A stretch of 64,000 bases of DNA, taken from the NCBI RefSeq assembly GCF_000974485.1, contig NZ_BBOM01000014.1, positions 1 through 64,000 on the forward strand, in the 5' to 3' direction. The stretch comes from Streptomyces sp. NBRC 109706 (lineage in GTDB: Bacteria; Actinomycetota; Actinomycetes; Streptomycetales; Streptomycetaceae). The position numbers and the translations under genes were made by a program. This document shows, piece by piece, positions 1-7,821 of the stretch; positions within the stretch are counted from its first letter, which is position 1; every line of letters begins with the position of its first letter. Below the pieces are notes generated by a model that was given only the letters and a program-made list of their open reading frames with translations, did no database searches and was not told where the DNA came from.

Positions 1-653
1 TCCAGCATGCGGCGAAAGCGCCACTCCTGGCCGTAGGCGGAATCCGCGGTCACCCAGGCGATCGGCAGGGGTGAGGCCAGGGCGCGGGCCACTATCACCT
101 TGGCGAGATCGCCCTTGGTGGCGAACTCCCGCTCGTGGGGGATCTTCGCCGCGGTGCAGCGGTCCGCATCCTGTGTCCAGGACTTCGGCAGATACAGCTC
201 CCGGTCGACCAGTGCCCGCCCCTTGCTGGTTGCGTAGGCGGCGAACACGCCGATCTGGCAGTTCTCCGTGCGGCCGGCCGTGCCGGAGTACTGCCGCTGC
301 ACCCCAGCCGACGTGGTGCCCTTCTTGATGAAGCCCGTGTCATCGACGATCAGCACGCCAGCCCGATCCCCGAGCCTCTCAGCAACGTATTCCTGCAGGT
401 CATCCCGTAACTCGTCAGGATCCCAGCACGCCCGGCCGAGTAAGTGCTGCAACCCAGCCGGCGTGCTGTGACCTGCGTACTCGGCCAGCTGCCAGCCGTT
501 CTTCCGGCCCACCTGGCCGAGCAGGCCCCGCACGTAGGCGCGCATCCGCCGCCGCAGATCGACCCGGCTGAACCGGTGGCCGACCCGCACGAGCACTTCT
601 TCCAGCTCCGACAACCAGACATCGGGCTGCACATCATCCTGCACGACCAGCAC
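1..653 (-). CDS. IS701-family transposase, 3' part beyond the left edge
   Basis: Read on the minus strand, this frame gives a clear IS701-type transposase N-terminal half. It has an arginine-rich start followed by RKNGWQLAEYAGHSTPAG, then VLIVDDTGFIKKGTTSAGVQ, which carries the first catalytic-type Asp pair (DDT), then ATSKGRALVDRELYLPKSW, and near the edge WVTADSAYGQEWRFRR. These are the usual IS701 blocks in the usual order, and no stop is met before position 1, so the gene continues outside the window. Several GTG starts are possible (668, 653, 644, 632); 653 is chosen from the usual distance to the RVGHRFSRVD block. It is flanked on the right by a decayed IS5-type transposase, so this is an insertion hot spot. 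Whether the copy is intact cannot be judged here. Confidence 0.85.
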   Translation of the reverse strand, partial: MLVVQDDVQPDVWLSELEEVLVRVGHRFSRVDLRRRMRAYVRGLLGQVGRKNGWQLAEYAGHSTPAGLQHLLGRACWDPDELRDDLQEYVAERLGDRAGVLIVDDTGFIKKGTTSAGVQRQYSGTAGRTENCQIGVFAAYATSKGRALVDRELYLPKSWTQDADRCTAAKIPHEREFATKGDLAKVIVARALASPLPIAWVTADSAYGQEWRFRRML

Positions 654-778
654 AACGGCCCGCCACACCCGAAGTCACGAACCCGCTGAAGATAACGGCC
701 CGTTACACCGCTACACTCAGAAACAGGCTCCTGACCAGCAGCGATAGCGAACTGCAACTGGAGTACTAGATCCCCAGG

Positions 779-832
779 CCAGCACGTCATCCATTTAGTG
801 ATCACTAACGGATTCGTCACATGACGTGCTGG
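779..832. repeat. Perfect 12-bp inverted repeat with 30-nt spacer
   Basis: CCAGCACGTCAT at 779-790 is repeated as its exact reverse complement at 821-832. The right arm is also the first four codons (MTCW) of the surviving IS5-type transposase fragment, exactly where homology to the transposase begins. The arms enclose a separate 14-bp palindrome. The structure looks like a rearrangement or inversion scar at the point where the transposase 5' half was lost. Confidence 0.7.
795..808. promoter_or_regulatory. Operator-like palindrome TTAGTGATCACTAA
   Basis: This is a perfect 14-bp palindrome, AT-richer than its surroundings, and it extends imperfectly outward to ATCC and GGAT. It resembles a dimer-binding site for a MarR-, TetR- or PadR-type repressor. 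No intact gene now starts next to it in a sensible position, so it may be the regulatory remnant of a lost gene. Assignment to a regulator family is inference only. Confidence 0.4.
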
Positions 833-1440
833 CGCCGCCTGGTCGCGTGGGCCGAGGCCGGCGTCTGGCCCCGGCTCCACGAGGTCCTTCTGGCCGAACT
901 GGCCGAACTGCGCGGGGCGAACCTGGTGGACTTCTCCCGGTCTGCGGTCGGCGGCTTCCACATCCGGGCGTTGAATAGGGGCCCCAAGACGGGATGACGC
1001 CTCGTTGATCGGGGCAGGGCGGGCGGCGCGCAGCACTTGATCACCGATGCCACCGGCATCCCACTCGCCGCCACGCTGACCGGTGGGAACCGCAACGATG
1101 TCACTCGGCTCATCCCGCTCTTGGAAGCAGTGCCGCCCGTGCGGGGCAAGCTCGGCCGTCCGCGGCGGCGTCCTGATGTCGTCCTTGCCGACCGCGGGTA
1201 CGGCCACGACAAGTACCGCCGCCCGGTCTGGGCGCTGGGAGTGAAACCGCTGGTCGCGCGACGCGGCACCGAGCACGGCTCCGGACTGGGCGCTCGACGT
1301 CGGGTCGTGTTGGGCTGTTGAGCGCGCTTTCGCCCATCTGCGCTGGTTGCGCCGCCAGCGGATCCGCTGGGAGATCCGGCGACATCCACGAAGCCTTCCT
1401 CGTCCTGGGACGCCCGCTCATCTGCTGGCTGCGCCTGTCA
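821..1440 (+). pseudogene. Decayed IS5-family transposase fragment
   Basis: The translated pieces match an IS5-type DDE transposase from its middle to its C terminus, but in different frames. MTCWRRLVAWAEAGVW and LVDFSRSAVGGFHIRAL come first, then LITDATGIPLAATLTGGNRN and RRRPDVVLADRGYGHDKYRR with the catalytic Asp, then a broken ARRGTEHGSGLG block, LRWLRRQRIRWEIR and IHEAFLVLG. The N-terminal third is missing and there are frame breaks near 990-1040 and near 1290-1380. The gene cannot make an active transposase. It lies beside an IS701-type element, and its 3' end touches the next gene on the other strand. Confidence 0.85.
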
Positions 1441-1845
1441 CAGCCGACCCGGTCCCTCGTTCTCTCGCAGTAGCCATTCCCGAACCGAAGGAGCTCGGTC
1501 AAGGAGCCGTCTGACCTGCATCCCCTCTTCGCGTGAGGTCACCTTCGGCAGCGGGGTGAAGTCGTCGGGAAGCATGTCCAGCAAGCTCACCACGCGGTCT
1601 CCCGTACGCAGAGTGATCAGCAGTTCCCACCGCACGTGGCAGGGAACGTCCGGGCGGTGGGACAGGGTGTGCCACAGGGCCGGCCACAGATAGTGGGTGC
1701 CGTCGGGGGCCGCGTTCGCCCGCACCCACGCAGGGTCCGGCCGCTGGCTCAGACCGAGGTCACCCGCCCGCTCCTCCAGCCGGAACAACGAGGCCGAATC
1801 GATGACCTTCACCTCGCGTGGCAGCGGCTGTTCGAAGTCCATCAC
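1438..1845 (-). CDS. Hypothetical protein, 135 aa
   Basis: This frame encodes a soluble 135-residue protein of unknown function, beginning MMDFEQPLPREVKVIDSA. It has ordinary amino-acid composition, with a Trp/His-rich middle (ALWHTLSHRPDVPCHVRWE) and a hydrophobic strand (LLITLRTGDRVVSLLDML). No signal peptide or membrane segment is visible. Codon third positions fit the genome, which supports a real gene. Its stop is at the right end of the decayed IS5 fragment, so the insertion probably happened just downstream. I do not recognise a family. Confidence 0.6.
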   Translation of the reverse strand: MMDFEQPLPREVKVIDSASLFRLEERAGDLGLSQRPDPAWVRANAAPDGTHYLWPALWHTLSHRPDVPCHVRWELLITLRTGDRVVSLLDMLPDDFTPLPKVTSREEGMQVRRLLDRAPSVREWLLRENEGPGRL

Positions 1846-2374
1846 CCCATGCTGCCCGACAGCACCTCACACCGTGCAGCTGACCCCAAAGAATCATTCC
1901 GTTAAAAGTTCCTAGCCCAGATCGCCCCCGAGAAAGAGCGGGTGCACGGGCCTGACCACCCCGGACACCCTATGGTCCCGCCACCAGCACGCCCGGCAAC
2001 TCAGCGAGGCCCGGGCACCACGCCGAAGCCGCGCATCTCCCCGCCCAGATCACCACCGACCACACACACCCGGACACAACCATCCCGACACCCTCGACCC
2101 CACCACCAACACGCCCGAAACCCTGGCAAGGCGAGGAAACGCAGTGCGGGTTGCGGCGAAAACAGCGATCCAAAAGGCATCAGCGGTGATCCGCTTCGGA
2201 GACATGAACAACGGCTGGCTTCGTTCACTTCAAGCGGGCAGCGTTTGTTCAGCAGTCCGGGAGGCAGTTGGTGATCCACCGGCTCGCTGATGTTCACGAG
2301 AAATGAAGGCAGTCTGATGTTCGAGCGTCCGGGATGATCGGGGGGTTCGGATCCGCGAGGGAAGGAACAGCGCG
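1846..2374. other. Intergenic stretch without a supported gene
   Basis: Frames here are proline-, threonine- and histidine-rich with no start signal or domain. Short direct repeats of CACC/CCACC type are seen around 1960-2110. The last 60 bases hold the leader and Shine-Dalgarno (gaagga) of the gene starting at 2375. Confidence 0.5.
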
Positions 2375-2671
2375 ATGGCGATCAGAGGGCTGAGCCCGGA
2401 GAGGACGGCCCGCCTTGAAACGCTCGTCGACGAGTGCCGGCCGCTGTTGGCAAGGAACGACGGGATGGTTGCCGCGCAGCGGCTGCTGCGTGAGCGGCGG
2501 GTCGAGGTTCTTGACGCGGCGGTGATCACGCGTGAACTGCTGGGGGCGGGTCCGACGTCGCTCGCGGAGGCGAAGACCATCGTTCTGACGAGCCCGGGCA
2601 GAGGGCGTGAGCTGAGGGTGCACGAGCAGTTCATGGATGGCTTGGAGCAGAACAGCGCCTCCGACCAGTGA
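2375..2671 (+). CDS. Small hypothetical protein, 98 aa
   Basis: ATG at 2375 is preceded by a good ribosome binding site (gggaagga, about 9 bases upstream). The product is an acidic, helical, soluble protein: MAIRGLSPERTARLETLVDE, then QRLLRERRVEVLDAAVITRE and a SLAEAKTIVLTSPGR segment. That last part is faintly like the helix-turn-helix of the L7/L12 C-terminal fold that recurs in small actinomycete proteins, but this is not firm. A stem-loop follows 18 bases after the stop. Function unknown. Confidence 0.6.
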   Translation: MAIRGLSPERTARLETLVDECRPLLARNDGMVAAQRLLRERRVEVLDAAVITRELLGAGPTSLAEAKTIVLTSPGRGRELRVHEQFMDGLEQNSASDQ

Positions 2672-2689
2672 CAATCGGCTGGTCGGCGC

Positions 2690-2714
2690 CCCGCCACCCG
2701 CGAAGGGCGGCGGG
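2690..2714 (+). terminator. Stem-loop after the 98-aa gene
   Basis: CCCGCCACCC (2690-2699) pairs with GGGCGGCGGG (2705-2714) with one mismatch and a 5-base loop, followed by TT. It is well placed as the terminator of the gene ending at 2671. Confidence 0.55.
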
Positions 2715-3402
2715 TTGAAGAACAACCGTCAGACGACCTTGGCTGGTTGTTCGGCCCGGGCCCAGGTGAAGGCGGCACGTTCAGGACACCCGGCCGGCAC
2801 GGTCTCCAGCCGGAGTTGTTCGACCCCGGTAAAGGTCTCCGGCCGGCCGAGAACCCGTCGGATCACCGCCCGGCATACCAGGCGTCATACCGTGACCGGG
2901 CGGGGTAAAGTGCGCCACTTCCCGATGGAGACATGGAGACGTCGACGACCCCCGCAGCCGCCCAGGTAGCCGAACGGGACGATCTCCTCCCAGAGCCTCC
3001 AGGCATCGGTGCGGCCCTCGCCCCCACGTTCACCGAGGAAGAGCCTGCTACCCGTCCAGGGCAGAGGTCCGGTCGTCCTACCACCGGCCGCGGAAGACGC
3101 CCACCGACATCACCATGTCGGCCAGGCTCTTGACGACGCGGCGGAACGAACGGAACCGGCGGGCCGATCAAGGCGGCTGCAGCCGGATTCCAGCACCGCG
3201 TGAACGGACGGCAGTCACGCCCAGGACGTTGATCGGGCCCATCTCGACACGTACAGGCCCCTGTTGACCGTGGACCCACCCCGCACACACCCGCCCGTAT
3301 GGCCCGCGTCGTGCGGCCGGGTCGTCCGACAACCCCCCGCCAGACGGTCCAACAGCCCGGTCCGACAACCCCGGGGCACGTTCCAGGCGTGCCGGCCCGG
3401 CG
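2715..3402. other. Intergenic stretch without a supported gene
   Basis: Only short arginine/proline-rich frames occur, on both strands, with no domain and no convincing ribosome binding site. The region sits between accessory genes and may contain decayed coding sequence that I cannot identify. Confidence 0.45.
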
Positions 3403-3846
3403 TCAGGGGGCGGTGGCGCGCAGGTGGGTGCGTAGGGTGAAGGCCTGCCAGGTGGCGAAGAGCGCCACCGGGACGGTCTGCAGCCAGGTCCACACCAAAC
3501 CGGTCGTGGTCAGGTTCAACCAACCCGCGGCCAGTGTGAGCAAGGTCAACACGATCCAGGCGACACCGGCGCCGATGACGCCGCGTACCGCCGCTGTCGT
3601 CAGCCGCGTACGGCGGGCCACCACGCCGATCCCGATCCCGGCGACCAGCATGCCGCCACCCACCACCGCGACCACGGTGACGGAGACGCCGAACAGATCA
3701 CTCAACGGTACGGCGGCAGCCAGGTAACCGACACCGACAACAACCATCCCGGCCGCGTCCAGCACCAGTACACGCCGCAACGCGCGCAGCGTCGGGCCCG
3801 CCGACTCCGGCAGCCCAGGGGCCACTACGGTGGCAGGGTTGCTCAT
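3403..3846 (-). CDS. Four-helix integral membrane protein, 147 aa
   Basis: Starting at ATG 3846 (MSNPATVVAPGLPESAGPTL), the product has about four hydrophobic segments: VLVLDAAGMVVVGVGYLAAA, VTVVAVVGGGMLVAGIGIGV, AVRGVIGAGVAWIVLTLLTL and VWTWLQTVPVALFATWQAF. It is a small polytopic inner-membrane protein of the type often found as an uncharacterised membrane partner in actinomycetes. An earlier in-frame start exists, but the extra residues are arginine/proline-rich and look non-coding. It lies 113 bases downstream of the frameshifted FAD oxidoreductase on the same strand and may be co-transcribed. Function unknown. Confidence 0.75.
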   Translation of the reverse strand: MSNPATVVAPGLPESAGPTLRALRRVLVLDAAGMVVVGVGYLAAAVPLSDLFGVSVTVVAVVGGGMLVAGIGIGVVARRTRLTTAAVRGVIGAGVAWIVLTLLTLAAGWLNLTTTGLVWTWLQTVPVALFATWQAFTLRTHLRATAP

Positions 3847-3959
3847 CCATAACTCCAGCAGACATAGCGGCAGTTCAGGACAGAAAGAGGGGCCTGTCCC
3901 GGTGTACCCCGAGGGAAACCACACCGGAACAGGACAACCCGGGGGGCGCGGCCCGGTCT

Positions 3960-5346
3960 CTACTCCCGGCCGACCGCGGGCGGGATGTTGTAGTTGAGGC
4001 GGAAAAGGTTGCTCGGGTCGTGGGCGGCCTTGAGCGCGGCCAGGCGTTCCAGATCGGCGGGTGTGTAGGCGGCGCGCAGTCGCATGCCGCCCGCGTTCCG
4101 CCCGTGGCCCATGAAGTTGAGACTGGTACCGATCGACCATGGCCGCAGGGCGTCGAAGAGTTTCCCGAACACCCTGCGGGTGTCGTCCTCGGTGACACCG
4201 AACAACAGAACGACCACGGACAACAGGTATGTGGCGTCCCGGTGGCCCACCGCGTTGGGGTGGCGTGGCGGTGTCGCGAGCGCGCCACCCAGATGGCGCA
4301 CTTCCACCACGATCGGCAGGGGCGACTGCGGACCGGCGTGTTCCAGGACAGTGTCGATCGTGTCCTGGTCGAACTCGCGGAAGAGGGCGACCTCCCGCAC
4401 AAAGGGGACCGCGACGGACGGCTCGTCGTGGATGGAGGCACTCTGCGTGTACGGCATGTCGTGCAGTGCCTCGATCAGTGGCGGGCCGGCCATGGCGCGC
4501 AGTGGCTCCAGGAGACGTGTCGCCTCCCGGGCGTTGCCCGTATAGGCGACACGCAGGTGATAGACGTGACGCCCACGCAGCACCCCGGGCACCTCGGGAT
4601 CCTCGGGGAAGGGGATGAGCGCCACCGAGGAGTTCATCTCCTCGGGCAGGTCCCGGGTCCAGCGAATATAGGCCGACAACAGGTCGGGCGTGGCCCGGGC
4701 ATCGAAGAAGAGACCGCCGCCATACAGCCGTTCCACCGGGACCAGGCCCATCTCCAGCCGGGTCACGATGCCGAAGTTGTCGCGGCCACCCAACAGCGCC
4801 CAGTACAGGTCGGGTTCGGTATCGGGAGTGACCCGCAGGAGGCTGCCGTCGGCAGTCACCACCTCAAGGGAACAAACCCGGTCGGCGGCATAGCCGTAGG
4901 TGCGCACCAGCAAGCCCACGCCGCCGCCCAGGACGTAGCCGACGACGCCCACGTGCGGTGCCGAGCCGCCCAGGGGCGCCAGGCCGTGCTGTGCCGCCGC
5001 GGGGATCACCTGCTCGAACCGCACGCCCGCCTCGACGGTGACGGTACGCCGCCGAGGGTCGACCACCACCCCGGACATCCGTCCCGTCGTGATCAGGACG
5101 CCGCCCTCGGCGGGAGCGGAGCAGCCGTGCCCGGCGGCCTGGACACCGACCGGAAGCCCGTTGTCCACCGCGAAACGGACCGCCGCCCGCACATCGGCGG
5201 TGCGGGCGGCGCCGACGACCACATCGGGGGCGGTGCCGCAGCGCCAGGTTGAACCCGGTGCGCTCGGCGTCGTAACCCTCGTCGTCGGGAAGCAGCACAG
5301 GCCCCTCGACCTCGGCGATGAGCTGCTGAATCAGGGCGTGCCTCAC
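3960..5346 (-). pseudogene. FAD-binding (BBE-type) oxidoreductase with a frameshift near its N terminus
   Basis: The main frame (from about 5222 down to 3960) encodes a PCMH-type FAD-binding domain with the flavin-linking histidine in VGVQAAGHGCSAP, the GGSAPHVGVVGYVLGGGVG block, and a C-terminal berberine-bridge domain ending FRLNYNIPP. The second flavin-linking Cys of bicovalent BBE enzymes is absent. The expected N terminus, MRHALIQQLIAEVEGPVLLP through GFNLALRHRP, is present upstream but in another frame. It joins cleanly if one base is removed from the run of five G at 5226-5230. The rest of the gene is well conserved, so this is either a recent inactivation or a sequencing error in a homopolymer. 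A WYL-type regulator is divergently transcribed and probably controls it. Confidence 0.8.
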
Positions 5347-5437
5347 AAGCGGATCCTTACGTTCGGTTCATCCGGCCAGGCCCGATCATGAACCTCAAAC
5401 CTGACACCCGCCGACAGGAATGGGGCAGACTCGACAG

Positions 5438-6451
5438 GTGAAGTTCGACCGACTGCTCTCCACACTGCTGCTGTTGCAGCAGCGAGACCTGGTCCCGGCC
5501 TCCGAACTCGCCCAGCGGCCGGAGGTTTCGGTGCGCACGGTCTACCGGGACGTGGAGGCGTTGTCCGCCGCCGGCATCCCCGTCTACGCGGAACGCGGCA
5601 GGTACGGCGGCATCCGACTACTCCCCGGGTTCCGCACGGACATGACCGGCCTGACCACCGACGAAGCGCGCGCCCTGTTCGTGCTCGTGGGCCAGAGCGC
5701 CCATTCCGATCTGGGCCTGGACCGGGCACTGGCCTCCGCGCTGCGGAAGATGATGAACGCGTTGCCCTCCGCGCACCGACCCGCCGCCGAACTGACCAGC
5801 CGCCGGATACTGATCGCCCCCGACCGCTGGCTGGCCGGACCACAGGAGGAAACGGACATGGAGTCCCTCCACACCGCCGTCCTCACCGATCGCCGTCTAC
5901 AAGTCGACTACCGACACAGCGGCCACACCACATACACCCGCTACACGATCGACCCCTACGGTCTGGTATCCAAAGCCGGAACCTGGTACCTGATCGCCGA
6001 CCAGAAAGGCAAACCCCGCCTATTGCGCGCCGACCGGATAAGGCAAACCACGGTCACCGCCGAACCGGTACAACGACGCACCGGCGTGGAACTGACCCAA
6101 GCATGGGAAGACCTACGCCAAAAGGTAGAAGACCGCACCTCGGGCATCCGAATAGTGATACGAGTACGACACTCCCGACTCGACATGGTGCAACGAATCA
6201 CCGCCGCACACATCCTACGACGCCTGGAAGACGAACCACCAGACACGAAAGGAGAGATATGGACAAGACTGGAGATGGTCTACCCGGTACCACCGGCCGT
6301 ACGTCAACTACTCCAATTCGGCACGGACGTGGAGGTCGTCAAGCCGCCGGAGGCGGTACGGGAGCTGAAGCGGACAGCAGAACGAGTAGCAAAAACCTAC
6401 ACCCGAAAACTCCCCGAACATCCACCAAAAACACAAACACAACAGCAGTGA
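5438..6451 (+). CDS. HTH/WYL-domain transcriptional regulator, 337 aa
   Basis: The N terminus is a DeoR-type winged helix (KFDRLLSTLLLLQQ, then EVSVRTVYRDVEALSAAG, residues 1-60). A WYL domain follows (about 130-215, LQVDYRH, GLVSKAGTWYLIADQKG, RLLRADRI), with a C-terminal WCX part. This is the normal architecture and length. GTG 5438 is chosen because relatives begin at this point; an in-frame ATG at 5420 is the alternative, and no strong ribosome binding site precedes either. It diverges from the oxidoreductase across about 90 bases, so it is probably its ligand-sensing regulator. The second half of the gene uses ATA, AGA, AGG, CTA and A-ended codons that are uncommon in its neighbours, a sign of foreign origin or relaxed drift. 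Confidence 0.9.
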   Translation: MKFDRLLSTLLLLQQRDLVPASELAQRPEVSVRTVYRDVEALSAAGIPVYAERGRYGGIRLLPGFRTDMTGLTTDEARALFVLVGQSAHSDLGLDRALASALRKMMNALPSAHRPAAELTSRRILIAPDRWLAGPQEETDMESLHTAVLTDRRLQVDYRHSGHTTYTRYTIDPYGLVSKAGTWYLIADQKGKPRLLRADRIRQTTVTAEPVQRRTGVELTQAWEDLRQKVEDRTSGIRIVIRVRHSRLDMVQRITAAHILRRLEDEPPDTKGEIWTRLEMVYPVPPAVRQLLQFGTDVEVVKPPEAVRELKRTAERVAKTYTRKLPEHPPKTQTQQQ

Positions 6452-6868
6452 AAGACCGTAAGGAACAGTAAGGGCAGCGCGGGGCGGTGAGGGTGGTACA
6501 AGCAGTGGGGCCCCTCAGCAAGACACGGTCACGGGGCAGCAGAGACAGAGCGGGAGCGGCCCTATCATCCCGCTCACAAACAGCATCCCCAAGAACACCA
6601 CCGGCGATGACAACGCCATAGCACCCGCCGACCTACCGACCCGAGCCGACCTCACCGAAGCACCCCGGACACGCAGCCCGGCCACGACGCAATCGCACCT
6701 CCCCCTGACCACCACAAAGCCCACGACCGCGGACACACACAGCCAAACCAGCGACATAACGCCCCCACCAAAACAAGAATCCCCCACACGAAGCGACACC
6801 CAGAAGACACATAGACCCCTCCTGACACACCACCAACAACCAACAACCGGCAGGCAGGAGCCTGGCAC
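6452..6868. other. Lower-GC intergenic stretch
   Basis: Both strands show open frames, but the plus-strand frame is a Thr/Pro/Gln-rich low-complexity string. The minus-strand frame is a Cys/Trp/Val-rich string without a ribosome binding site or known family. I see no supportable gene. The base composition (A/C-rich plus strand) matches the adjoining end of the WYL gene. Confidence 0.4.
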
Positions 6869-7735
6869 CTAGGAGGCAGTCAAACGGGCATTCACGACAT
6901 CGAGCGTCGGCCACGGAGGACCCTCACGCAAGACACGCAGAAACGCAACCCTAAAGAAATCCCTGTGGGGGAACTCGTCATCGAGTTCCCAGCGCCATGC
7001 CGCGACCACCGCGAGGACGAGGTGCCGACAGTCCTCCAGCAGATCTTGGTCGATATTCGGATAGTACGCACAAACCGCCTCAGGCACATGCGCGAGATCA
7101 AACTCCACCGGACCACGACAACACGTCTCAAAATCAATGAAAAGCGGACCCTCACCCGTGTTGAGAACATTACCCGGATGCGGCTCACCATGAAGCAACT
7201 GCTCGGCGGCGCCGCGTTCCTCGATCATGTGTCGCAAACCCGCCAAAGTCGCAGCAAGAAACACACGATCGGTCTCAGCGAGTTCCGGTGAACGGTCCGG
7301 GCGGGCGACAACCTCCTGCGCCTGAGTGACGCGGTCGGTGAACCGCGGGCTGGGCAGATCGACCTGACGCATACCGGCGTGCAGTTGGTGCAGAGCGGTG
7401 GCGTAATCAGCCGACCGAAGAACCCCCGACACGGGCTCGTGATACACCCACAACGTCACAACAAAACCGTCACACAGGTAGACGTCCGGCTCCACCCGAG
7501 GCTCCAGAGAACATACCGGGCTACCAACCTCCGCGAGCCGCTGAGCGACATCGACCTCGAACCGCGCGACTTCCTGCCCGACGGGAGCGACCCGGGCAAA
7601 GACGTCAGCGGGAGTCAGGCGTAGGGCCAGTTTGTTTGAATTGTGCAACACGATGGCGTCGTTGACCGGCAAACCGAGCGAGGCAGCCAGCGAGATCACA
7701 GCCGCCTTCGCACGCATGACATCGGAAATCTCCAT
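6869..7735 (-). CDS. APH-family phosphotransferase, 288 aa
   Basis: The product has the aminoglycoside/choline-kinase-like fold. Its Brenner-type catalytic loop is LLHGEPHPGNVLNT (about residue 190) and its metal-binding segment is PLFIDFETCCRGPVEFDLAH. ATG 7735 (MEISDVMRAKAAVISLAA) is used; the length suits the family. Substrate cannot be told: such enzymes phosphorylate antibiotics, sugars, homoserine or choline. Codon use is less GC-biased and richer in T-ended codons than in the SARP genes just upstream on the same strand. A long inverted repeat separates it from them, so it probably has its own promoter. Confidence 0.85.
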   Translation of the reverse strand: MEISDVMRAKAAVISLAASLGLPVNDAIVLHNSNKLALRLTPADVFARVAPVGQEVARFEVDVAQRLAEVGSPVCSLEPRVEPDVYLCDGFVVTLWVYHEPVSGVLRSADYATALHQLHAGMRQVDLPSPRFTDRVTQAQEVVARPDRSPELAETDRVFLAATLAGLRHMIEERGAAEQLLHGEPHPGNVLNTGEGPLFIDFETCCRGPVEFDLAHVPEAVCAYYPNIDQDLLEDCRHLVLAVVAAWRWELDDEFPHRDFFRVAFLRVLREGPPWPTLDVVNARLTAS

Positions 7736-7763
7736 ACCCCGAACCTGACACACCGGCCACCCA

Positions 7764-7817
7764 CCGTCACCCCCATTTCCACCAGCAACAACGCACCGAC
7801 GCCGTTGGGGGTGACGG
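7764..7817 (-). terminator. Perfect 12-bp inverted repeat between SARP gene and phosphotransferase
   Basis: CCGTCACCCCCA (7764-7775) and TGGGGGTGACGG (7806-7817) are exact reverse complements with a 30-base loop. On the minus strand it follows the stop of the first SARP gene by 4 bases and precedes the phosphotransferase start by about 30. It could terminate SARP transcription or act as an attenuator of the phosphotransferase. Confidence 0.5.
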
Positions 7818-7821
7818 CGTT

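Noticed and set aside
1942..2274. Plus-strand frame of 110 codons, Pro/Thr/His-rich
   Set aside because: Low-complexity translation of CACC-rich DNA with no start signal.
2863..3368. Several short overlapping frames on both strands
   Set aside because: Arginine/proline/glycine-rich, no start signals, mutually exclusive; no evidence for a protein.
6515..6868. Minus-strand frame of 117 codons rich in Cys, Trp and Val
   Set aside because: No ribosome binding site, no family resemblance, and the composition is what an A/C-rich plus strand gives when read backwards.
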